A stretch of 64,000 nucleotides of DNA from the NCBI GenBank assembly GCA_030998225.1, contig JAPYXD010000727.1, positions 4,278,001-4,342,000 of the forward strand, given 5' to 3'. Both the position numbers and the translations under genes were made by a program. The notes beneath the pieces are model-generated. The model ran no database searches and was not told the origin of the DNA. It saw only the letters and a list, made by a program, of their open reading frames with translations. This document shows positions 1 through 11,973 of the stretch, piece after piece. The stretch's first letter is position 1. Each line of letters begins with the position of its first letter. The DNA comes from Diplolepis rosae (lineage: Eukaryota > Arthropoda > Insecta > Hymenoptera > Diplolepididae).

Positions 1-893
1 TATTTTTTCCATCGATTTCTTATTATAAAAATGAAAATTTTACCCCGACTTTGCTGCCCCCTAAATATTGCCGCCCTAAGCGATGGCCTATTTCGCCTAT
101 ATTATAGAAACGACCCTGATTAAATGACAGAATTGAGAATGTCAATTGCCGCTGGTATAAGTAAAAAAGCAAAGTATAATCAAAAGACGTTTTTTTCTTC
201 TTTATTTCTCGTGCAAACTTGGAAAATAAGGGATCATTAGTATTCGCGAGCTCGCACTGGGTATCTCAGTGTAAGCGCACATCGTGCGCTTAATTTGAAA
301 TCTAAACGAGTGCGCGAGCCACCCCTTATATAGGTCACCACGGATATAATTGAATTAGACCAGCCAGGCGAACGGCCCGAAGCTTAACTCGATTTCCCAG
401 CCCGGTGAGTATTCCACTAATTTCGGTGGAGGGAGAACGCAAGACCGCCATTCAAGCCACCAACTCGGCCAATCGAAAGAGTCCAATCTGTTTTACTTTG
501 ATCTCACCAAAAGCTTTAGTTTTTCTCTCATAAAACTTCGCCTTTAACTCCTTTAGGACGAACAATTTTCCGACTAAAAATTTGACGGTGAGAATGCTAT
601 TTGCCGAGAAGGCAGCAAAAGGATTCCTCACTATTCATTCCCAATGTTCGGGCTACTTTGCATGACTGCCTGCAGCTTACGATAATCCTTAAAACTGATT
701 TCTCCCCAAGGATATCTTCTTCTCATTACTTTCCGCCTTCTTTTTGTCTTCAAGCATAAAAGCTAATCTTTGCAGTTCAAAACATTCTATAGAATTTTTT
801 TAGTCGATTTTAAAACCTCCTCAAAAGTTTTGTGTTCTGATTTCCATACAGTAAGAAAACGATTCGTTTATTTCAAACTGAATATTTTTATTT
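1..893. other. Intronic DNA, no gene seen
   Basis: Presumed intron of the Beat gene. Positions 240-470 are less AT-rich and contain an imperfect inverted pair (GCGAGCTCGCACT near 246 and AGTGCGCGAGC near 311), possibly a worn small transposon. Otherwise nothing is recognised. The short frame at 770-1042 runs through the small TTAA element and has no coding features. Confidence 0.4.
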
Positions 894-983
894 TTAACAC
901 GTTCCGTGTCGGACTTTTTAAAGTCATTACGTTAAGGCCGCAGCGGGGGTCGTATCCGCCCCACATGGCACGGAACGTGTTAA
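894..983. mobile_element. 90-bp TTAA-flanked miniature element (piggyBac-like ends)
   Basis: TTAA at 894-897 and 980-983 flanks inverted ends CACGTTCCGTG / CACGGAACGTG (11-bp perfect arms), leaving only about 60 internal bases with a GC-rich core. TTAA target duplication is the hallmark of piggyBac and Kolobok transposases. The element encodes nothing and would need a transposase supplied elsewhere. Confidence 0.75.
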
Positions 984-1083
984 TTTATATTGATGAGTTA
1001 ACGCAGTTTTTATTCCGATCAAACAACATTTTTCAAATATGATAGACACATTCTTTTATTTATAACTTTTATTAGATTAAAAG

Positions 1084-1945
1084 GGTTATGATTATGGCTC
1101 GCATCTTTTTTCGAGTAAAATACAGGATAAATGTCCAAAAATTGGTCATTTCGCGGGATACCATTTTTTAAAAAAAGGGATAAAAACAGGATGATTTTAC
1201 AATAAATTTTTTTAATGAAAGTGAATCATGTATAAATACAAAAATATGTTTAACTCTAATTAGTCACACTTCACCAAAATATTTTTAAAGATCAGTAAAG
1301 TTAAGGTAACCAAAAAGGTCTTGTTTTTCATGAAACAAGTTTTAAGGCAAACTAACAGTAGATGGCACCCCAAGGCCAATTTCGACCATTTAGGGACTCT
1401 ACGAAAAGCTCGAAAATTTCTTGGGGTGAATTTCACCCACGGTGACTAATTAGGTTTAATTAATATCCATGGCGAATTCATCATCGTTATCATCGCCGTT
1501 ATTGTGTGAAAATTTCAAACTCTCGATGACATTAATTCCACCACTTCTAATTTTTTTATTATATTTGTCTCTTTTCCACCGAGTTTACCTAGTAATTCTG
1601 GCTTTGTCTTTAGAAATTTGTAAAACTCGAGGCATGAGTAAGACAAATTGCATTTTATGATGAGAATTGCTCTCAATGTTTTAATTATAAAACGATTATA
1701 ATAATGAATGTTTTGTTTTGCGAATTTTGCGATGTTACTGTTTGATTTTTGAGTGATATTCGCTGTTTTGTTCATTCTGAAATCGCAAATTAACTTCTTA
1801 AATAAATTTAAAAATGTATACCTTAGAAAAAAAGGTTTTTCGAGCGGATAAAGCGGGATTTGGAAAATTTTCACGGGATCGCTTTTTTGACTCAAAAAAA
1901 GGAGTATCCCGCGAAAAAGAGGATAGATGCGAGTGTTAGTTATGA
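1084..1945. mobile_element. Worn element with inverted ends
   Basis: The sequence GGTTATGATTATGGCTCGCA near 1084 and its degraded reverse complement near 1920-1945 (TGCGAGTGTTAGTTATGAT) form imperfect inverted ends. Both sides also share an inverted GCGGGATA motif (about 1154 and 1910). No target duplication is clear, and exact ends are approximate. The open frame at 1515-2120 on the minus strand runs out of this element and I do not believe it codes. Confidence 0.35.
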
Positions 1946-2135
1946 TAAAACATAGCTTAAAATAAAACTTGGAAAATTGGTATTTTTTTTCTAAAAAAGA
2001 CCTGGAATCATCATGTAGTTCATTTTTGAAAAATTCATGCGAGAATTTCATAAAAATTTGATTATATTTTTTCCATCTGGGCTGTGAAAGGTCAGAACGA
2101 CTGGTTATAAATACAGTCAAAATATTAGGTCATTG

Positions 2136-2297
2136 CAGTGATCCCAGAACGTGGGAGCTGGCGGCCCCCACCATAGTCCCCAACAGCTCATGGCTTCTTC
2201 CTCGCTCGACTGCAATAGGTTTGTTGAATGAGGAAGACACAATGAGCTCGTGGCATCTATGGTGGGGGCCGCCAGCTCCCACGTTCTGGGATCACTG
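2136..2297. mobile_element. 162-bp hairpin MITE, hAT-like
   Basis: The arms begin CAGTGATCCCAGAACGTGGG and are perfectly complementary for about 41 bp. The inner part continues with an imperfect stem, so almost the whole element folds as one hairpin. It is flanked by an exact 8-bp direct repeat GGTCATTG (2128-2135 and 2298-2305). An 8-bp target duplication with ends starting CAG fits the hAT superfamily. It is much richer in GC than its surroundings and looks recent because the arms and duplication are intact. Confidence 0.9.
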
Positions 2298-2305
2298 GGT
2301 CATTG

Positions 2306-4050
2306 TCTGATTACATAGTTAATTGCAGTAGAATTTATGAACATAGAGAATTTTTCTTTTTTCTAGAATTTTACTTTTATACTTTATTATTTCTTTTATT
2401 CCATTCCTTCCATTTCGAACCTTTTACGTTCCTTTATGTAATATTTTCGCATTTCATATTTCACGTTTCCCATTTTTACTTCGCTTGTTTCAACCATTTC
2501 AATTCCCTCTTTTCATTTTTCATATTTCACTTCCTTTTGTCTTTACTCTCCTCTTCTCGTATCCAACGTATCGTAATTTTTATTTCATATAATTCTGTGA
2601 AGATCCCTATCGAACCCTTTTTTTTATCAACTGAGTCCATTGCTTTCTCACTCATTTTTTATATTAAAATCAAATTCAGCGCTTTTTTCACTAAATTAAT
2701 AATTTCAACTAATTTTTCGCCGCCAAATTTAATTAGTTACGTAATCGCTTCATGAGACACTATTAAAGCACCTTGAATGTATTTTTTAGATACCTTTAGT
2801 GGGATAAAAAATTTAAATTTCACAAAAAGAGAATTAAGTTATGATGATTTTTTAATTTATATGCTTTCTTATTTATTTTGAAAGCTTTTCAAATTTCAAA
2901 GGATAAAATATGAAAGCACTTGAAATTCAAGAAGCTATTCAGATTCCATCATATCCGAGTCAAAAACTTTCAATATTTGTCTTGTCTCTAAAAATGTCTC
3001 CCTTATGAAGAGATTTTCATCTTCCGACGTTATATTTATATTTCCTGATAAGCATACATACTCATATACTTATACAACCCATATACGTATAAATGCGTTC
3101 TGGCGTACGCGTACTTTTCGAGTATCGTAAATATTCATAAGACCATAAATATTCATGTTCTCTGTTCAAAGAGAATGGTTTAAAGAAGGAAAACCCAGGA
3201 GAAACGACGTCAGGTTTCTTCCAGGAAATATCTTCTTCCCATTTCTGGTCTCAGCAATGGATCTTACGTTGCCTCGTGGCCTAAGAGACCTCAATTGCAG
3301 TTAAAGTACAATTTTTAAGACGTCTTGACTTAATGGAAACGTCGAAAACAGCCCTTAACCATAATTTTCAATAATTTTCCTTCCTTCTTGATAGCTAAGT
3401 AACTTATTGGAAAATGGCTCTAAAGTCACATAATCTACAAACTTCGGATGAAATACTCCAAGTGATATTAACTCCCAATAAATAGATCATTACATTTATT
3501 TTTATTTGATTCTAAAAATAATAAATTCATTACAGTAGTTTTGACCGTATATTTTAATTTTCAACCATTTTATCAATACTTTTTAAGAATTATGATAAAA
3601 GTTCAGAGCATTACCGTCGACTAAATTTTTTTTTTTTAAGGAATTCACAATAGAGTTTTCATGATCGATGAAACTACTAACTTTGTCATAAATCACAAAT
3701 CGATCACTAAAGGAAGTTATACCTGATTTACGAGCGTGTTTTATGTGAAACTCTTGTTGGGAGTAATTTTCAAGCTAGGCGGATCACTAAGAACAAATTA
3801 AGGGAGAAGTAATACTGCAAAATCACTAAATTTGCCTTATCATAGTCAAATTTAATCGGTCTCTCTTTAAATATTATTCAGCAAATAAAAAGTTTTAAAA
3901 ACACTATAATGAAATGAAGTTAATATTGATGCTTCTAAGTTTATTCTATAAAAAAATTAGTAGCAGAGTACAATTGATTATTTCTATGATACTTTGACAA
4001 TCGAGTGGTACTATTTATTTCAATTAATTGAATGATAAAACAAACAAAAA
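2306..4050. other. AT-rich intron, no gene seen
   Basis: The plus-strand open frame 2303-2755 is dominated by Phe, Ser and Ile codons from T-rich DNA and has no domain; I regard it as chance. The rest is low-complexity AT-rich sequence without repeats strong enough to list. Confidence 0.4.
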
Positions 4051-5130
4051 GTACCTAATATTACACTTATACTTATTTTCTTCAGCGGAGGTTGGCTGAC
4101 TAAAGTCCGTCTACACTACTGAAATTCTTAAATAAGTCAGAAAATAAATTTAAATTAAGTTCAAACTAATTTATTCATATTTATCAACTATTCAAAACAC
4201 TCAGTAAGAAATTGACTTTATTTAATCACTGTTCAAAATAAAAAATATAATTAATTAATTAAAAAGTTTCAAGACTTGAACGTTATGAAATTCTAACATT
4301 AATTATTTTATAATTTATTAAATATTAATGCAATTTCAACTGTTTAGAAAAGTAGACATTTCTGTCTCAGATCAATTGAGTCATATTTGTGAAAATAGCA
4401 AAAAATGTTTTTTTCATGATAATTAACGTCATAGGTCATATGGTACATAAACCTGTCCTCTCTTTTTTTCCATTAACAATTTCCCGCAATGTAAAAGCTT
4501 TTCGAAAGAGCTTTAAAAGTTTACTTTAGTTATATTTAAATGTACCTAATATTACACTTATACTTATTTTCTTCAGTGGAGTTTGGCTGACTAAAGTCCG
4601 TCTACACTACTGAAATTCTTGGATAAATCAGAAAATAAATTTAAATTAAGTTCAAACTAATTAATTCATATTTATCAACCATTCAAAACACTTAGTAAGA
4701 AATTGACTTTATTTAATCACTGTTTAAAATAAACTTAATTCAAAATGTTCACTATGACAGCAGTTAATTACGTGTATATTAAATATTTAATTCTAAAGCT
4801 TTAAAGATTTTGAGTTTTCATAAAAATTTAATTAAAAAGTTTCAAGATTTGAATGTTATGAAATTCTAACATTAATTATTTTGATTAATTTCTAATTTAT
4901 TAAATATTAATGCAATTTCAACTGTTTACAAAAATAGACATTCCTATCTCAGATCAATTGAGTCATATTTGTGAAAATAGCACAAAATGTTTTTTTCATG
5001 ATAATTAACGTCATAGGTCATATGGTACATAAATCTCTCCTCTCTTCTTTTCCATTAAAAAGTTCCCGCAATGTAAAAGCTTTTCGATAGAGCTTTCAGA
5101 ATCTACCTCAGTTATGTTTAAATGATAAAA
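4051..5130. repeat. Tandem duplication, two copies of a ~0.5-kb unit
   Basis: The first copy starts at 4051 and the second at about 4542, each beginning GTACCTAATATTACACTTAT. They match closely throughout, except that the second copy holds about 90 extra bases around 4736-4830. Both copies end with a minus-strand frame whose last residues are EKKRGQVYVPYDL (first copy) and EKKRGEIYVPYDL (second copy). The first copy has an internal stop before this tail and the second does not. Confidence 0.8.
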
Positions 5131-5292
5131 TTCGATTTTATAATTCTGCATAGCTATCAACTGAGCGATTCTTCTTGATAATTCTGTAATCGAATTTTCT
5201 CTCCGGATCCTGTGTGGCATATCCAAAGTAGTGGTGATTGAAACCAATAGAACATCGAAGATGATAATCGGCACTGCAGAAATTGAAGGCAA
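5011..5292 (-). pseudogene. Unrecognised open frame, possible gene remnant
   Basis: A 93-codon frame with a balanced composition that stands out from the AT-rich surroundings. It contains RRENSITELSRRIAQLIA, then ITEVDSESSIEKLLHCGN and ends VPYDL. I recognise no family. The tail is present a second time, with a stop, in the upstream copy of the tandem duplication. The region 5230-5422 is also open on the plus strand. It may be the decayed end of a mobile-element or host gene; there is no promoter or splice evidence. Confidence 0.25.
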
Positions 5293-5636
5293 TTATGATC
5301 GAAGAGTGGAATTTCCCGTTTTAATTACAACCCGGATATTTAGCAGCGCGAAAGGCATTCATGCACATTTCAATCGAGAGATGCAGCGAAATGTGCGCTT
5401 GGACAACAGGGCTGATGTTTAATGGAGGATTTGGTTGTCGTGAATGTGTCTCATAATCCGCTGTACCAATTAAAGCTATTAGGGACAGCAGCTAGGGTTG
5501 CGGTTACCAAGCTGATAACCCTGCTAATAATCGACTAGATATCCGAAATACTCGGACACTTTCGTATATCATCAATTCTGATTTACTGATTCATAAATTA
5601 CTAATCCAAATAATACTTCAATACACCTACTACATA

Positions 5637-7332
5637 CACTCAGAGAAATCCTATTAGTTGTGCTGACTAAAAGGTCACAACTATATATTTTTAGTAAGCA
5701 GTACCAAAAATTTTGCAAAACTTAGACGCAGAAAAAAGATCAGTAAAATTTACAGGAAGTTTGGTACTTATTTGGATAACATGACTTTTTAGTAAATTTT
5801 ACAAGAAGTTGAATTCAATCAACAGATTTTCTGTACAACTTACTTAGCGTACAGTACAATCAACTTAACTCGGATTTTTTCATATTCAGTAGATTTTACT
5901 GGGCGCTGAGTGAAACGTACAGAAAATCTGTTAATTGAACTCAACTTCTGGTAAAATTGACTGAAAAGTCATGTTGTCCAAATAAGTACCCAACTTCCTA
6001 TAAATTTTACTGATCTTTTCTCTGCGTGTACCAATGCTCAAAAGTCCATGGAACTTGTAAACAAATTTTCGGAAATTTTTCCGAAAATAGTCGGACAGCT
6101 TAAAATACAAATGGATCGTACATTTTTCGAAAGATATAGTCGGAAATATTTCCGACATAGAACTGGAAATAGTTCCTACTGTTTGGTCGAGGAAATATCC
6201 AGTTTATTAGGAAAAATTGATATATTTCATAATATAAGTGTTAAAAGATCGAAAAAAGTGAACAAATTTCCGTTTTTGTGAAATAATTTCCGCTTTTCAT
6301 GGGGAAAATTTTCTACAACTTAGGAGATTTGTGAAATGTTCTCACCTTTTTGATATATTTCCTAATAGTTCGGAAATAAGTCCGAAAATTCGGTAAAATT
6401 TCCTCAAATCTATGAAATATTTCCACTTTCTGTGGGAAAATCTATGCTTCCTAAGGATTTAGGTAAAATTTCCTAATACATAGTAGGAAAATTTACCGAT
6501 ATTTTTTACAGTGTAAGTATGCTACTGATTTTTTTTATAAAATGTGCAATATTTCATCTAATTACAAATCTTTGATAATAGTAAACTTCAAGAAATAATT
6601 GTACAGACGAATTAGATTTTACCTGCTTATCAACTATTCTTAGTCGTTTTGAAATCGTTATATACATTGATTTCTTAAAATTTTGCTTTTGTTCTTCATC
6701 AAAATGAGAAGAATTAAATCATGGCGATTTTAAAGCATAATTTCAAACTGTTGTACAGTTTCTGATAAAAACATGTCAACAATTATCATCCTTTGTTACA
6801 TTTTGAAAAACAATAATTTAAAGAGTTTTTCTTCTAAAAAATTCTGACCTAAGAAAGTTTCTATCGACTTTAACTGAATTAAAATAGATTGAATGATAAA
6901 TTTAATATTCTTTTCAAAGTTGGAATTACTATTTTAATCATGTACGTGTGAAAAAATTCATCGGTTTCTAATTAAGATATTGGAATAGTTTTAAATACAA
7001 CTATTCTCAGTTATGTCTGAAAAATATATATTTTTATAATAAATAAACTGGAAAATAGTAATAGCAATTAACGCAATTAGTAAGTTTCACAAAAACACAT
7101 TGGTAACTTCTATTATAAGATCGATACAATGTGGGAATGCATGAAAATAGTCCCGGCTACAAAAAGGACCGACTAATCGGATTTTGTAAGTTTGACTAAA
7201 CATGTTAATCATTGCTACTCAGTTAATGTAGCTCTAAGGACCAAGGTGTTTAGATGATACAGGGTAAAAAACATACTTATGACCATTTTTAACAAAAAAA
7301 TGGGTAACCGCGACTAATACTTTCTCTCAGTG
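5637..7332. mobile_element. ~1.7-kb non-autonomous element with CACT-GAGAGAAA ends
   Basis: The left end CACTCAGAGAAATCCTATTA and right end (reverse complement) CACTGAGAGAAAGTATTAG are inverted. TA stands on both outer sides (5635-5636 and 7333-7334), compatible with a Tc1/mariner-type insertion. The inside has no transposase. Its section 6030-6510 is full of GGAAAT..TTTCC/CCGAC inverted motifs, and a smaller foldback (5726-6027) sits inside it. Confidence 0.5.
5726..6027. mobile_element. ~300-bp foldback MITE
   Basis: The ends ACGCAGAAAAAAGATCAGT and its complement GATCTTTTCTCTGCGT extend into nearly complete complementarity of the two halves. The pairs TTGGTACTTATTTGGA / CCAAATAAGTACCCAA and ACAGATTTTCTGTA / TACAGAAAATCTGT are the clearest. 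It lies inside the larger element at 5637-7332. No coding capacity. Confidence 0.7.
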
Positions 7333-7334
7333 TA

Positions 7335-7902
7335 TCATTACAATTCTGCAAATTTGAATTCGGGATGAATTTTTTACACGTTAAAGTCCTTACAAATTAT
7401 TAACAGAATTCAAATGAGGAAAGTTTCGGAGCAACAAACAACACATAGTATTGTGCTTAGTACTGGTTTAATTAATATCGCAATATCCGCACGTAGGTTT
7501 CTGTATATTCGTTGCTTATGGGAGCCTTTTTGCCTCTTTTGGTGCACCGTTCGGAGCAGCGAAACATATACAAAAGAGCCAAACTTGACGTTTATACCTG
7601 AACAATGTTTCGAGCGCTGCGTCTGCCACGCTATTCTATAAGCTCATTATTAGTTACGTGATGCAACGTAACGGCACACATATCGAACATATAACAAGGA
7701 AAATCTGATTTTGAGGTGAAGCCTACAGTGAAATATAATTACTAGGTCTAGCCTTAATGTATTTATTTATTAATTTTCTATACTATCAAATCATTATTAA
7801 TTTCAACAAAACACAGAGTGAAGCATGAAAACCTAGCAATTAAAAAATTAATTTATCCTGAGATTAAAATTGAATTATATAAATTTCAAAATTTTATTCC
7901 AG
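7335..7902. other. Intron before the Beat exon, no gene seen
   Basis: A locally GC-richer part (7480-7690) contains the plus-strand frame 7414-7641, which has Cys residues but no recognisable motif. The last ~100 bases are T/A-rich and end in the polypyrimidine tract of the exon acceptor at 7902. Confidence 0.4.
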
Positions 7903-8036
7903 TTCCACCGGAGAGAGATCCTGAAATCGTTGGTTTGAGTCATCACTATGCACTGGGTGAAAATATCACTGCTAACTGCACTGCATGGCCATCAATACCG
8001 CAAGCGAAAATACATTGGACTATTAATAAAGAAAAG
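7903..8036 (+). CDS. Beat-family Ig protein, penultimate exon (first half of Ig domain 2)
   Basis: This internal exon of 134 bp is bounded by a good acceptor (pyrimidine-rich tract ending ..TTATTCCAG at 7902) and a donor (GAAAAG|GTAATA at 8037). It begins with a codon split after its first base and ends exactly on a codon boundary. The peptide starts PPERDPEIVGL, then reads HHYALGENITANCTAW and ends IHWTINKEK. That is the B-to-C strand pattern of the second Ig domain of Beaten path proteins: a PxIxG entry, xYxxGExxxxNCT and a core Trp in WxINxE. The Cys in NCT should pair with the Cys in the last exon. Two N-glycosylation sequons overlap here (NIT and NCT). Beat proteins are neuronal surface or secreted ligands of Sidestep-type receptors in axon guidance. 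The family call comes from remembered motifs; which paralogue it is cannot be said. Exons for the signal peptide and Ig domain 1 must lie upstream of the window. Confidence 0.85.
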
Positions 8037-8099
8037 GTAATATACTTTTTATTATTTGAACTGTAAGCCTCATCCTATATATCATTTTTTGTTTAACTA

Positions 8100-9404
8100 A
8101 AGGATTTTCCAATAGGGACATAACAATTTTATCTATGAATAAAACATAGAAATATTTGAGATATTGAGTTCAAATTTATTGTGGGTGTAGTGCAAGCATT
8201 ACATTTTATGAATGAAATTCGATATCGGTCATATGACCACCACGAGCCCGTTTACAGCGGTCGATTCTTTGGACCCAATTTTCCACCACTCTGGCACACA
8301 TTTCGACCGGAACGTTGGCAATTTCGCGTTGGATGTTGTCTTTGAGGTCGTCTAAAGTTGCTGGCTTGTTGGCATAGACCAGTGACTTGATATGGCTCCA
8401 TAAAAAGAAATCCAATGGCGTTAGATCGCATGAACGAGGCGGCCATTCGACCGGACCATTTCTCGAGATAACACGTTCACCGAATTTGCCTTTCAATAAA
8501 TCGATTGTGACGCATGCTGTGTGGCTAGTGACACCGTCTTGTTGAAACCACATATCGTTGATGTCAAGTTCATCCAATTCTGGCCACAAATAATCTTCCA
8601 AAATAGCACGATAGCGCTCTTTATTGACGGTAACATGAAGGTCATTTTCATCCACGAAAAAATACGGCCTAATCACACCTCCGGCATGAAAACCGCACCA
8701 AACAGTCACTTTTTGCGGATGCAACGGTGTCTCAAGAAGCACATTTGGGTTTGTTGCTGACCAATAACGCATATTTTGGTTATTAACAAAGCCATTGAGC
8801 CAGAAATGAGCTTCATCGCTGGAGATGATTTTTTCGATGAAATTCTTCATTTTCTTCAAGTTTTGCCAGAGCCCAATTGGAGAAGTTTCGGCGTTTCAAA
8901 TGATCAAGTGGCTTTAGTTCTTGAGTTAATTTAATCTTGAAAGCATGTAGGCCAAGATATTTTCGCATAATACCCCACAGTGTCATTTGAGCGATGCCCA
9001 ATTCTTGAGAACGACGTGGAATCGACTGATTTGGCTCATTTTGAATCGATGCACTTACGGCTGCGATTATTTCTTCGCTTCGAGCAATATGACGTGTTTT
9101 TGGCACCGGAACGTCCAATAGTGTAAATTTGGTCTCGAATTTATCCACTATAGCACGCACAGCCTGTCGGGTGGGACGATTATTACGACCGAAAATTGGA
9201 GTAAGCGCTCTTAAAGTTGCGACCACCGACTCAGAATTTCGGTAGTAATTTTTAATAATTTCCAAACGTTGCTGGTTCGTGAATTTTACCATGATGAAAA
9301 TGTTGACTTTAACTAACGTTTTGACATTGACAGTTCATTAAAAAAGTTTAAGGGTGCGTTCATATAAAGATACGAAATTGTTATGTCCCTATTGGAAAAC
9401 CCTT
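8100..9404 (-). mobile_element. rosa-like (DD41D) mariner-superfamily transposon, 1305 bp
   Basis: The inverted ends AAGG(A/G)TTTTCCAATAGGGAC run on through ACATAACAATTT (about 31 bp, one or two mismatches) and are flanked by TA (8098-8099 and 9405-9406). The element carries one transposase gene on the minus strand, listed separately, with a single frameshift. Apart from that the copy looks complete and young. It lies just 63 bases after the Beat splice donor. Confidence 0.92.
8206..9292 (-). pseudogene. rosa-like DD41D transposase with one frameshift
   Basis: This enzyme cuts and pastes the surrounding element. It reads from ATG at 9292 (MVKFTNQQRLEIIKNYYRNS). A first HTH covers residues 5-50, and a second region contains SIPRRSQELGIAQMTLW. 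A one-base gain in a T run near 8840 then moves the frame, and the sequence continues with IIS SDEAHFWLNG to the stop at 8206. The catalytic acidic residues are visible: D in SDEAHF, D in WFQQDG, and D in CDLTPLDFF, with 41 residues between the last two, which is the DD41D spacing of the rosa group. There are no in-frame stops in either half. The total is about 360 codons, normal for the family. One indel alone inactivates it, or it is a base-calling error. Confidence 0.9.
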
Positions 9405-9431
9405 TATTTAGTCAGACTTTAAAACTACTAA

Positions 9432-11973
9432 TTAAGGGCATGTGATACTTGAGAAAAGTAGCAAGTTTATGTTAACAGTTTGATCCAGTTTCTACACGTT
9501 TGTGCCGAAAATACATAAAATTTTGTTACTAAAATTTGGGAAATGGTAGAAAAGATAAAAACTGATGTAGATAGACTACATGGAGAGATTTTTATATTAT
9601 TTCCTACCGTCGAAACATATGATCTTTTACTATGTTCCATTTAAACAGTGGACCATATTGACATTACACCAAATTTCAGTAGGGTACATAGTAATTTATG
9701 GGATGATGAGAATGATATGAAACGTTAAAATAATTACTCTAAAACATAGTAAAATATATCCTTGTCCTTAAAAAAACTTTTTTCTGTTCATAATAAAATT
9801 CAATATTCCTTTATTGTCATATTTTACTATGGTCCATTGTAAATTTACATAGCAGACATTGCTGACTCCACTATATAGCTGATGAAATTTTACTCGTAAT
9901 ACTCCGTATTTCATTATAAAGAGTTTTAATATAATCGATGCGATTTTGTTACATTTTTTTCAGAATTTCAAAAAAGATCTCAAATTGAAAATTAATTTTC
10001 TACTTGATAGATCAACTTTGAAATTTAATAATGTTTCCATTTAGACTTATTATCTGATATACAATGAAAATTTAAATAAATTCATTGATCAAAACACTGT
10101 TACGATTAACTAATGAATCTATGACGATAATTCTACAAATACCTCGAGAAATGATAGATGAAATTGAAATTTTTTAAAGAACAATCGAAAAATCTATCAA
10201 ATTAGTAGAATCATATTTTTTAAAACAGGTAAAATATTAATGATTTGATGGAAAAATTTTCTAACTTCAATATTCAATGATCTCGTGTTTAAAATAAATT
10301 TGGTGACAAATTTACGCATGAGACTGTTGTGAGCAAAAACTAAGGTGAATTTTGTTATAAAATGGAAAATCTTTATTTATTTATCCAAATCAATTTCATC
10401 CCCTTCAAAGTAATCCCCTCCCGATATAATGCACTTATGCCAACGTTTTTCCAATCGTCAAAACACTTGTTAAATTTGATTTCCGGGAATTGCCTTCAAA
10501 GCCTTCTTCGATTCGGCTTGTATCTCTTCAATAGTGTCAAAACGGTGTCCACGCAGTGGTCTTTTGAGTTTTTGGCGAAATGGTCACGAAGAACAGATGC
10601 AGTGTGAAACGGCGCATTACCGTGATGCAAAAACCACGAGTTGTCTGCCCAAAATATCTTTTGAAACGGTGCTGAGTGATTCTCTTGAAATGCCAATAGT
10701 GTCAGCAAGGTCTCTAATTCTCAATCGATGATTTTTGTGCACTAATTCTTTGATTTGATTGACGTGTTGGTCGTCAGTTGATATTGATGGTCGTCCGGGG
10801 CGTTCCAAGTCATCAACACGATCTCTGCCTTCTTTGAAGTCTTTGTACGACTTATAAACATTTTTCTGCGATATGGTTAAATCACCGAAGGCCTTCTGCA
10901 ACATTCTAAACGTTTCCGCAACTGAAATTTCAATCCGCAAACAAAATTTAATAGCACTTCTTTGCTCAACAAATTCAGTCATTGTAAAAATCGAAAAAAT
11001 CACTTTTAGTCGTTTAGAAAACACAAGCGTAACTATGTAACAAATGATGACATTGGCATGAAATTTGGCACAGATGTCAGTAACAGTAGGACCAACATAA
11101 AAATAAAAGAGTTTGCCCGAATCGGTTAGCCCGCGAAGTTTAAATTGAAAATTCACCTTAGTTTTTGCCCACAGCAGTAAATTGGGGATCGAAAATTTTA
11201 TATTTTATTTTGAAAAAATCAATAATGTAAACTTATCCTTTTCATCCAGAAACACTCGAAAATCGCACGTAAAAATAAAAAACAGGAGACACGAGATAAA
11301 TGCATGCAAAGCATCGAGCATGCGCCATGACGCGGCGCGCATTTTAAAGTCTACTATGGTCACACTCTAAAATTCAGTTTAGTGTCGAGTACTATGTACA
11401 TAGCTGCAATTTACATTTTGTGTAGTGGCTAAGTACGATGCGTACAGTCCTAAATTTACTATGGAGTCTTTCAATATACAATATTCTTTACTATCAAATA
11501 TTTCTTTTTGAAAGTGACTAATAAATTTTATCATGGTTTGTATAAAAAAACTTGACACTTTACTGTGTTATACAGCATGCTCGGTAGCAAAAATTGTAAA
11601 TAATAAAATATGACTGACAACAAATGAAAAATTACAATGGAACGTTACAAAAACGAAAATCGTACATGGTGATTTTACACATATCTAATTTAATTTTTCT
11701 GGTAATTTCTGTGTGGTCAGCTATTGTGGTGCGAGCATTGTAATATTCAATGTAAAATTTTCTCCGTGTACTTTTGGTTTTGACAGTGAAAAAAAATGTT
11801 CCAATATATTTTGCTAAAATTCAACTTTTTTCTATTTCGAAACCAAAAGTAGTCTATATACGTCGGTTTTTATCTTCTCTACCATTTCACAAATTTTGAA
11901 AAGAAAAACACAAACATGTAGAAACCTGAAATCAATCAAATTTGCTAATTTTCTAAGCATTACATGCCCTTAA
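9432..11973. mobile_element. 2.5-kb TTAA element, GGGCATGT ends, host of a nested mariner
   Basis: TTAA (9432-9435, 11970-11973) brackets inverted ends GGGCATGT(G/A)AT(A/G)CTT. Complementarity runs on for about 150 bp (9436-9590 against 11825-11969), including ATGGTAGA(A/G)AAGATAAAAA. No transposase is seen. A deleted mariner (10327-11174) sits in the middle; without it the element would be about 1.7 kb. Confidence 0.8.
10327..11174 (-). mobile_element. Internally deleted mariner, copy 1
   Basis: Ends (C/T)TGTG(G/A)GCAAAAACTAAGG are inverted. The minus strand encodes the N-terminal DNA-binding part of a DD34D mariner transposase ([13 protein letters not shown] .. AFGDLT .. RPGRPSISTDDQ) up to SKDILGR. 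After that a deletion joins it directly to the region around the second catalytic motif (SWFLHHGNAPFHTA). A second deletion removes the [19 protein letters not shown] stretch found in copies 2 and 3; its edges share the short repeat TTGAGTTT. The flanking TA duplication is decayed (TG/CA). It is nested in the TTAA element 9432-11973. Confidence 0.88.

Noticed and set aside
1515..2120. 201-codon minus-strand open frame, the second longest in the window
   Set aside because: Composition is Lys/Phe/Ile/Leu-rich as expected from AT-rich DNA, there is no domain or signal, and it runs across a worn repeat.
2303..2755. 150-codon plus-strand frame rich in Phe and Ser
   Set aside because: T-rich low-complexity sequence; hydrophobic runs reflect base composition and no start or splice context supports it.
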